DNA from: Microbacteriaceae bacterium PS02070
GTDB lineage: Bacteria > Actinomycetota > Actinomycetes > Actinomycetales > Microbacteriaceae
Length of the DNA: 64,000 nucleotides
NCBI GenBank assembly: GCA_029959865.1
Contig: JASCPE010000003.1
Location: forward strand, 1 to 64,000
Reading direction: 5' to 3'
Below the pieces are notes generated by a model. That model saw nothing but the letters and a program-made list of their open reading frames with translations, had not been told where the DNA came from and did no database searches. The translations under genes were made by a program, and so were the position numbers. Positions 58,805-64,000 of this stretch are shown one piece after another (positions within the stretch are counted from its first letter, which is position 1; every line of letters starts with the position of its first letter).

Positions 58805-59937
58805 CTGACCGCTCCGCCGACGTACGGCGGGCGGTCGGCGCCGTCATCGATCCCGAGCTCCGGTTGCCGCTGGCCGACCTCGACATGATTCGGGACGTCC
58901 ACGCGGACGGTGCCCGGGCCCAGGTCGAGATTGCGCTCACGATCGTCGGATGTCCTGCGGCCGACCGCATCGAGCGTGATGTCCGCTCCGCCGCGGCGGC
59001 GGTGCCTGGCATCGACGACGTCGAGATCACCGTCGGCGTCATGACGCCCGCGGAGCGCGCGGCCCTGACCGAGCGGCTGCGGCCAGCGCGGGCGATGCCC
59101 TTCGGTCCGGATTCGCTGACGCGCGTGATTGCGGTGACGAGCGGCAAAGGCGGGGTCGGGAAATCGTCGGTATCGGTGGGACTCGCAGTCGCACTGGCCC
59201 AGTCCGGCCTGTCCGTCGGGCTCATCGACGCGGACGTGCACGGCTTCTCCGTCCCGGCACTTCTCGGATTGATCGACCCCGACGGCTTCGCCCCGCAGCC
59301 GACTCGCATCGATGACCTGATGCTGCCGCCGGTCGCGTACGGCGTGAAGGCGATCTCGATCGGCATGTTCCTGCCGCGGGACCGTCAGGGAAGCGGAGCG
59401 GTCGCCTGGCGCGGACCGATGCTGCACCGCACGGTGCAGCAGTTCCTCACGGATGTCTTCTTCGGCGACCTCGATCTCCTGCTCATCGATATGCCACCCG
59501 GCACCGGCGACGTCGCCATCTCGGTCGGTCAGCTCCTCCCCCACGCCGACGTCGTTGTCGTCACGACGCCGCAACCGGCGGCCTCCGATGTCGCGATTCG
59601 CAGCGGACTGGTCGCCCGTCAGACGGGGCAGCGCGTCATTGGCGTCATCGAGAACATGTCGGCGATGACCCTGCCCGGTGGAGAGGTGCTCGATCTCTTC
59701 GGCGCCGGCGGCGGCGGCGAAGTTGCGGCTGCCCTGAGCGAACCGGATGCCCCCGTGCCGCTGCTCGGTTCCGTGCCGCTCAGCCCCGCGCTGCGCGCCG
59801 GGGGCGACTCCGGGGTGCCGATCCTCGTCTCCGACCCCTCCGATGCCGCCGCGCAGGCGATCGCCGGGATTGCGCAGAAGATCGCTCACACCGGCCGGAG
59901 CCTCTCCGGCAGGTCCCTTCCGCTGCGTCCGACCTGA
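58801..59937 (+). CDS. mrp: Mrp/NBP35-family ATP-binding protein lacking the C-terminal CxxC
   Basis: This 378-residue P-loop ATPase belongs to the Mrp/ApbC iron-sulfur carrier family. Residues 1-90 form a MIP18/DUF59 domain (IDPELRLPLADLDMI, with Cys51 in IVGCPAA). The deviant Walker A is SGKGGVGKSS (114-123), followed by DADVHGFSVPALLG and LLIDMPPGTGD. The C-terminal Fe-S ligand pair, CPxC in typical Mrp, is replaced here: VIENMSAMTLPGGEVLDLFG has no cysteine. It may therefore not assemble an Fe-S cluster in the usual way. It overlaps the DUF1003 gene by ATGA. Confidence 0.93.
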   Translation: MTDRSADVRRAVGAVIDPELRLPLADLDMIRDVHADGARAQVEIALTIVGCPAADRIERDVRSAAAAVPGIDDVEITVGVMTPAERAALTERLRPARAMPFGPDSLTRVIAVTSGKGGVGKSSVSVGLAVALAQSGLSVGLIDADVHGFSVPALLGLIDPDGFAPQPTRIDDLMLPPVAYGVKAISIGMFLPRDRQGSGAVAWRGPMLHRTVQQFLTDVFFGDLDLLLIDMPPGTGDVAISVGQLLPHADVVVVTTPQPAASDVAIRSGLVARQTGQRVIGVIENMSAMTLPGGEVLDLFGAGGGGEVAAALSEPDAPVPLLGSVPLSPALRAGGDSGVPILVSDPSDAAAQAIAGIAQKIAHTGRSLSGRSLPLRPT

Positions 59938-59963
59938 TCACCAACCCCGAGAGGCTGCCTGCG

Positions 59964-60332
59964 CTACGTCGCCTCGCTGTCGTAGGGCGTGAGGCCCGGC
60001 TCCGCCGCGCGGCGCGCCTCCTGCTGCGCACGAGTCGGCGTGATCGGCACCTCGGGGGCGGCCTTGGCGGGAGTGTCGTCCTCCAGGAGGGCGTCGCGGA
60101 TGATCCGGCGCGGGTCATACTGCCGCGGATCGAGCTTGCGCCACTCGATCTCCTGGAACTCGTCCCCCATCTCGTCCTTCACGCGGGTGCGCGCCGAGTC
60201 CATCCACTGCCGAACGCGGACTGTGAAGCGTGCCAGCGCTTCCGCGTACCGCGGCAGGCGATCGGGCCCCACGATGAGGACGGCGATGAGCCCGATGAGA
60301 AGGAGCTTCTCCATGTCGAGCCCGAAGAACAT
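59964..60332 (-). CDS. tatB: Sec-independent translocase subunit TatB
   Basis: This 122-residue protein has the TatA/B architecture: a short N-terminus, one membrane helix (LLLIGLIAVLIVGPDRLP, with the family's GP turn), an amphipathic helix (ALARFTVRVRQWMDSA) and a charged, disordered tail. ATG at 60332 has TAATCT 6 bases upstream; AAGGA lies between them but abuts the start. It converges on mrp with 26 bases between stops and diverges from the O-methyltransferase gene. Confidence 0.9.
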   Translation of the reverse strand: MFFGLDMEKLLLIGLIAVLIVGPDRLPRYAEALARFTVRVRQWMDSARTRVKDEMGDEFQEIEWRKLDPRQYDPRRIIRDALLEDDTPAKAAPEVPITPTRAQQEARRAAEPGLTPYDSEAT

Positions 60333-60338
60333 GTCCTT

Positions 60339-60344
60339 AGATTA
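60339..60344 (-). promoter_or_regulatory. -10 hexamer for the leaderless tatB gene
   Basis: TAATCT on the minus strand is followed by AAGGAC and ATG at 60332. Confidence 0.5.
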
Positions 60345-60404
60345 CCCGTGCGCCTGGGGCGAGCATCCCGCACGGCGCCGTACGCTAGCGGTGGAGGTAT
60401 TCGC

Positions 60405-61043
60405 ATGGGAGATTTCGACGCGATCCGGCGATTCACGGATGAGGCGATCCTCGAACCCGACAGCATCGCCCGCGCGCGCAAGCACGCGCTCGAGCTCGGC
60501 GCCGAACCGGTCAGTGCTCCTGTGGGCGCACAGCTCGCTGTCCTCGCCGCCGCATGCAATGCCCTCAACATGGTCGAGATCGGCACCGGCGGAGGAGTCT
60601 CCGGTCTCTGGCTGATGCACGGGTCTCCGCGTGCGACGTTGACCTCGATCGACAACGAGCCCGAGCACCTCGCCGTGGCCCGTCAGTCCTTCGCCGACGC
60701 GGGCGTGCCCACCGCGCGTGCGCGCTTCATCACGGGCCGCGCTGCCGATGTCCTTCCTCGGATGAACGAAGCGGCGTACGACATCGTCCTGGTCGACGCG
60801 GATGCCGAGCGCGTGATCGAGTACGTCGAGCACGGATTGCGCCTCGTTCGTCCCGGGGGGATGGTTCTCGTCCCCCGCGTTCTGTCCGGAGGCGCCGTCG
60901 CCGACCCGGTCAAGCGCGACCCCGCCACCGCGGCCTACCGCTCGCTCATCCAGGAGACGCAGGAATCCCCTGCGGTCCTCGCGGCACTGTCGATCGTCGG
61001 CGAAGGCCTCCTCCAACTGACGACCGTGCGCCCCACGTCCTGA
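60405..61043 (+). CDS. SAM-dependent O-methyltransferase (family 3-like)
   Basis: This 212-residue enzyme is a catechol O-methyltransferase-like protein. The SAM-binding motif I is MVEIGTGGGVSGLWL, followed by LTSIDNEPEHLAVA and DIVLVDADAERVIEY (metal-binding Asp), then LVRPGGMVLVPRVL. The start at 60405 has GGAGG at 60393-60397. Substrate unknown. It diverges from tatB and is followed by a bidirectional hairpin. Confidence 0.92.
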   Translation: MGDFDAIRRFTDEAILEPDSIARARKHALELGAEPVSAPVGAQLAVLAAACNALNMVEIGTGGGVSGLWLMHGSPRATLTSIDNEPEHLAVARQSFADAGVPTARARFITGRAADVLPRMNEAAYDIVLVDADAERVIEYVEHGLRLVRPGGMVLVPRVLSGGAVADPVKRDPATAAYRSLIQETQESPAVLAALSIVGEGLLQLTTVRPTS

Positions 61044-61061
61044 CAGCCGGGCGACATACAC

Positions 61062-61089
61062 AAAGGCCGGCCCCCTCGGGAACCGGCCT
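61062..61089. terminator. Bidirectional terminator between O-methyltransferase and DUF3117 genes
   Basis: AAGGCCGG and CCGGCCTT form an 8-bp stem around a 12-base loop with an inner CCC-GGG pairing. It lies between two convergent stops (61043 and 61105), and A/T bases at both outer ends would give a short U run in each direction. Confidence 0.7.
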
Positions 61090-61104
61090 TCGGTGAAGGT
61101 GTTG

Positions 61105-61278
61105 TCAGGCTGCGCCGACGACCTCGCTGAGGACGTCGTGCAGTTCCTTTGCTTCTGCGTCGTTCACAGAAACGACCAGACGCCCACCGCCTTCAAGGGG
61201 GACACGCACGATGATCAGGCGCCCCTCCTTCACGGCCTCCATCGGTCCGTCACCGGTTCGCGGCTTCATGGCTGCCAT
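61105..61278 (-). CDS. DUF3117 family 57-residue protein
   Basis: This small conserved actinobacterial protein reads MAAMKPRTGDGPMEAVKE in its N-terminal part and then LIIVRVPLEGGGRLVVSV, with NDAEAKELHDVLSEVV towards the end. These are the DUF3117 signatures. The ATG at 61278 has a perfect AAGGAG upstream. Start, stop and family match are all clear, despite the length. Function unknown; the strong ribosome site suggests high expression. Confidence 0.93.
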   Translation of the reverse strand: MAAMKPRTGDGPMEAVKEGRLIIVRVPLEGGGRLVVSVNDAEAKELHDVLSEVVGAA

Positions 61279-61349
61279 TGCGGCTCCTTTTCGTCGTCGT
61301 ACAACATCCCTAGTTTACCTACCCGTAGCGCGCTCGGTGTGCGCGCCGA

Positions 61350-62540
61350 TCAGGGGATCTGCCAGTAGGTGTTCCCCGACGCGTACATCATCAGGATCCA
61401 GATCACTTGCAATCCTGCTCCGCCGACCAGCACTCCGACGCGCCACGGGAGCGATCGAGGCACGGCCAGGGCCGCCGCAGCGGGGGCAATGGGCAAGAGG
61501 AGTCGAAAGATGCTCGACTGCGGGAAGAACACGAGCAGGAGGTAGACGAGGTAGGACGCCGACCACAGCCGCGCGACGACACCCACCCGGCGCACCCAAC
61601 GCGAGAACCCGAGCGCGTACACCGCAGCAGCCACCAGGAGCGCCACCCCGACGGGCCCCAGCGCGGGAGGCAGCCCCCACAGGCCGAACCAGACCATCGA
61701 CGCCTGAACGAAGCCGGAGACGGGCACGAACGACTCTTCCGCACCTACCCAGTCGCGTCGCCACGCCAACTCTGTCTCCAGGTAGGCGCTCGGCTCTCCG
61801 GTCACGACGCCGGCGATGACCGGCCAAGAAAGACCCACCGCCGCCCCGTACAGGCCGAGCACGACGATGTGGATAATCTCCGGCGTCGCCAACGGGTCAC
61901 GACGCCTGTTCCACCACCGCCAGATCCCCCAGCCCGCGAGCATCAGTGCGAAGGCGAGGACGCCCGGACGCGTGTAACCCATCAGCGGGATCAGGAGGTA
62001 GAGCGGCCCATAGCGACGTCTCTGCACGCAGACGAGGGCGAGTAAGAGCCAGAGAAGGAACAGCGCCTCGGCATATCCCAGCTGGAAGAGCGCCGCCAAA
62101 GGCCCCGTGGCGAAGAACAGGACGGCCCACACCGTCGCACGCTCTCCGATCTGGCTGCGAAGCAGTGCGTACAGCGCAAGACAGGCCCCGTATCCGGCCA
62201 CCAGCGACACGATGATTGCGGCCGAGGGGTAGTTGCCCCCGAGCACCACGGAGAATGCCCGCGCGATCCAGGGATAGATCGGCATGAACGCCCAGGCGTT
62301 CTGCTCGACGACTCCATCGGTTCCCCGCGGCAGGTCTGTCGGGTACCCGTCCACAGCGACCACCCAGTACCACTGTGCGTCCCAGCCCATCGAGAGCGTG
62401 CCCAGGGTCGGGTTCTCCCCGTACCGCGAGGCAGGGCCCGAGAGGTGCGCGGCCAGGAGCACGAACAGGGTCGTGACGACGCGGGATGCGAGGTAGATCA
62501 GCCCCACTCGGGCAAAGACGACCCGGCGCGGGGTGGTCAC
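61350..62540 (-). CDS. PIG-V-like integral membrane mannosyltransferase
   Basis: This 396-residue multi-pass protein (about nine to ten membrane segments) resembles PIG-V-family glycosyltransferases, which use polyprenyl-phosphate mannose. The first loop has the catalytic-type MGWDAQWYWVVAVDGYP with the Asp of the family, and NAWAFMPIYPW follows. Later helices include ALFLLWLLLALVCVQ and LVYLLLVFFP. The GTG at 62540 is chosen because it overlaps the dapE stop by GTGA; another GTG at 62555 would add five residues. Its role is probably lipid or envelope mannosylation. Confidence 0.85.
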   Translation of the reverse strand: MTTPRRVVFARVGLIYLASRVVTTLFVLLAAHLSGPASRYGENPTLGTLSMGWDAQWYWVVAVDGYPTDLPRGTDGVVEQNAWAFMPIYPWIARAFSVVLGGNYPSAAIIVSLVAGYGACLALYALLRSQIGERATVWAVLFFATGPLAALFQLGYAEALFLLWLLLALVCVQRRRYGPLYLLIPLMGYTRPGVLAFALMLAGWGIWRWWNRRRDPLATPEIIHIVVLGLYGAAVGLSWPVIAGVVTGEPSAYLETELAWRRDWVGAEESFVPVSGFVQASMVWFGLWGLPPALGPVGVALLVAAAVYALGFSRWVRRVGVVARLWSASYLVYLLLVFFPQSSIFRLLLPIAPAAAALAVPRSLPWRVGVLVGGAGLQVIWILMMYASGNTYWQIP

Positions 62541-63613
62541 GCTCCCGTCAGCCACGCCCGCAGACCACGCTCGACGTCTTCGATCTGCGCCACGGGCACA
62601 CGCTCCTCGTCGTGATGCGCGAGATGCGGGTCGCCGGGGCCGTAGTTGACCGCCGGCACGCCGAGCGCCGAGAAGCGTGCGACGTCCGTCCAGCCGTACT
62701 TTGGCCGCGGCTCAGCGCCGACGGCGGCGACGAAGTCCTGCGCGATCGGTGCGTCCAGCCCGGGGCGCGCTCCCACGGCGAGATCGATCACTTCGACGTC
62801 GAAGCCCGCGAAGACATCATTCACGAAACGACGTGCCTCGTCGGCATCCCGACTGGGCGCGAACCGGAAGTTCACCTCGACCTCACACAGGTCGGGGATG
62901 ACGTTGCCGGCAACCCCGCCGGAGATGCGCACGGCGTTGAGGCCTTCACGGTAGACGAGACCCTCGACTTCGATCTCGCGGGGCCGGTGCTCCGCCAGCC
63001 GCGTCAGAATCGGGGCGGCCTTGTGGATCGCGTTCTCCCCCACCCAGGCGCGGGCGCTGTGTGAGCGGACACCCTCGGTACGAACGATCGCGCGAAGGTT
63101 GCCGTTGCAACCGCCTTCGACCTGTCCGTTGGACGGCTCGCCCAGAATCGCGAAGTCCCCCTCGAACAGGTCGGGGCGCGTACGGGAGAGGCGCGTGAGG
63201 CCGTTGAGATCGGCGTCGACCTCCTCGTGGTCGTACCACATCCAGGTGATATCGACGATGGGATCGGTCAGCTCCGCGGCCAGCTTGAGCTGGACAGCCA
63301 CGCCGCCCTTCATGTCGACCGTGCCGCGCCCCCACAGATACTCCGCGCCGTCGATCTCGACGTCACGGGTCGGGACGTTGTTGTTGATCGGGACGGTGTC
63401 GATGTGTCCGGCGATCACGACGCGCTGGGCACGGCCGAGGTTCGTGCGGGCGACGATGGTGTCGCCGTCCCGGTAGACCTCGAGGTGGTCCAGCCCGTCG
63501 ACGAGGTCGAAGATCGCATCGGCGAGTTCGGTCTCCTGACCGGACACGCTCGCTATGTCGCAGATCGCGCGGGTGAGGGACGTCGAGGACTGGGAAACAT
63601 CGAGCCGGACCAT
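62537..63613 (-). CDS. dapE: Succinyl-diaminopimelate desuccinylase
   Basis: This 358-residue M20 metallohydrolase releases succinate from N-succinyl-LL-diaminopimelate in lysine and peptidoglycan precursor synthesis. Zinc ligands and active-site residues are in IAGHIDTVPI (His, Asp), GRGTVDMKGG (Asp), WYDHEEVD (Glu pair) and PHLAHHDEERV (C-terminal His). The dimerisation domain includes VRSHSARAWVGENAIHKA. ATG at 63613 has TAGACT 7 bases upstream. It diverges from dapD, which performs the earlier succinylation step. Confidence 0.95.
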   Translation of the reverse strand: MVRLDVSQSSTSLTRAICDIASVSGQETELADAIFDLVDGLDHLEVYRDGDTIVARTNLGRAQRVVIAGHIDTVPINNNVPTRDVEIDGAEYLWGRGTVDMKGGVAVQLKLAAELTDPIVDITWMWYDHEEVDADLNGLTRLSRTRPDLFEGDFAILGEPSNGQVEGGCNGNLRAIVRTEGVRSHSARAWVGENAIHKAAPILTRLAEHRPREIEVEGLVYREGLNAVRISGGVAGNVIPDLCEVEVNFRFAPSRDADEARRFVNDVFAGFDVEVIDLAVGARPGLDAPIAQDFVAAVGAEPRPKYGWTDVARFSALGVPAVNYGPGDPHLAHHDEERVPVAQIEDVERGLRAWLTGA

Positions 63614-63620
63614 GCCGTCG

Positions 63621-63626
63621 AGTCTA
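63621..63626 (-). promoter_or_regulatory. -10 hexamer for the leaderless dapE gene
   Basis: TAGACT on the minus strand is followed by CGACGGC and ATG at 63613. The matching -35 would fall on the dapD -10. Confidence 0.55.
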
Positions 63627-63645
63627 CTCAGCGTGCGAGTCCCGA

Positions 63646-63651
63646 TAGCCT
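63646..63651 (+). promoter_or_regulatory. -10 hexamer for the leaderless dapD gene
   Basis: TAGCCT is followed by GGAGGG and GTG at 63658. Alternatively GGAGGG is a ribosome site for the next in-frame GTG at 63661, but the spacing is then only three bases. Confidence 0.5.
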
Positions 63652-63657
63652 GGAGGG

Positions 63658-64000
63658 GTGGTGAACGAGAGACGCGTATGGGGTATCGGACTGTCGACGA
63701 CGGCGGCGGACGGAACGGTGTTGGACACCTGGTTCCCCACACCCGCGAACGGCGAGGCACACGATGACGAAGCACTGACGGCCCAGCTGGCTGAGCTGGT
63801 CGGAGAGGATTCCGTCCGCGCGGTGCGGCGCGACCTTGTCACGGTCGAGACCGACCTCGACGCGCCCGTGTCGTCCACCCCCGACGCGTACCTCCGACTG
63901 CATGCGCTTTCGCATCGACTCGTCGCCCCGAACGAGGTGTCCTTGGACGGCATCTTCGCCCACCTGCCGAACGTGGCATGGACCAACGCGGGCCCTGTGC
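63658..64000 (+). CDS. dapD: Tetrahydrodipicolinate N-succinyltransferase DapD, truncated by window end
   Basis: The first 114 codons match actinobacterial DapD: VWGIGLSTTAADGTVLDTWF near the start, then YLRLHALSHRLVAPNEVSLD, and NVAWTNAGPV at the edge. The left-handed beta-helix domain with its hexapeptide repeats lies beyond the window. DapD transfers succinate from succinyl-CoA to tetrahydrodipicolinate in lysine synthesis, so the divergent dapE carries out a later step of the same branch. GTG at 63658 is preferred over GTG 63661 on the leaderless spacing. Confidence 0.88.
   Translation, partial: MVNERRVWGIGLSTTAADGTVLDTWFPTPANGEAHDDEALTAQLAELVGEDSVRAVRRDLVTVETDLDAPVSSTPDAYLRLHALSHRLVAPNEVSLDGIFAHLPNVAWTNAGPV

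Noticed and set aside
56979-59889. Long minus-strand frames over the MgtE_N/CBS and mrp genes
   Set aside because: Shadows of motif-bearing plus-strand genes.
1-64000. tRNA, rRNA, CRISPR arrays, insertion sequences, prophage
   Set aside because: No cloverleaf, repeat-spacer, transposase, integrase or terminal inverted repeat was found on reading both strands.

Overview
The window is high-GC DNA from an actinobacterium, most likely the family Microbacteriaceae and probably Microbacterium. The evidence is third-position GC bias, frequent GTG starts, a DUF3107/DUF3117/DUF2342 gene set, an AdnAB-type helicase-nuclease pair and a TatB without the other Tat genes. All assignments were made by reading motifs and comparing with families from memory; no database search was run.

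Region 1 (about 1-27950) is an accessory carbohydrate-catabolism island. A TetR regulator (49-678) diverges from a plus-strand operon (855-8948): lipoprotein sugar-binding protein, two ABC permeases, a GH3 glycosidase, a xylose-isomerase-like TIM-barrel protein, a Gfo/Idh/MocA oxidoreductase and a nucleoside-hydrolase-like protein. It converges on a nine-gene minus-strand operon (26052-8965): GH2, GH3, GH3, SDR, zinc alcohol dehydrogenase, GH1, a DUF5060/apiosidase-like/DUF5605 glycosidase, GH2 and GH78 rhamnosidase. That operon diverges from a LacI regulator and a second SDR (26175-27943) across a short region holding a palindromic operator candidate. No glycosidase has a signal peptide and the ABC system has no ATPase gene. 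The picture is uptake of intact small glycosides, such as plant rhamnosyl, glucosyl or apiosyl conjugates, with trimming in the cytoplasm; the exact substrate is unknown.

Region 2 (about 28000-53350) is core actinobacterial genome. Gene content and order from UPF0182, Lon-like PDZ protease, DUF2342, TOMM-like protein, UvrD2, NudC, AdnB and AdnA to DUF3107, a small membrane protein, a ferritin-like protein and a DEAD-box helicase match, as I recall, the Mycobacterium tuberculosis block around Rv3193c-Rv3211. PHP phosphoesterase, membrane-anchored EEP protein, aminopeptidase P, alpha/beta hydrolase, general-stress-like protein and HAD phosphatase follow. A protein kinase-like (APH fold) gene at 37213-38478 has lost its catalytic residues.

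Region 3 (53438-56968) is a phnD-phnC-phnE-phnE phosphonate/phosphite/phosphate-type ABC transporter. A very strong hairpin separates the binding-protein gene from the ATPase gene.

Region 4 (56994-64000) resembles, from memory, the M. tuberculosis Rv1201c-Rv1232c block: MgtE_N/CBS protein, DUF1003 protein, Mrp ATPase, TatB, O-methyltransferase, DUF3117, PIG-V-like mannosyltransferase, dapE and a truncated dapD.

The most striking window-wide signal is a TAnnnT hexamer placed 6 or 7 nt before the start codon of twelve genes, almost all in the core regions. This is the architecture of leaderless transcription. No rRNA, tRNA, CRISPR, insertion sequence or prophage was seen, and no gene-free stretch exceeds about 180 bases.
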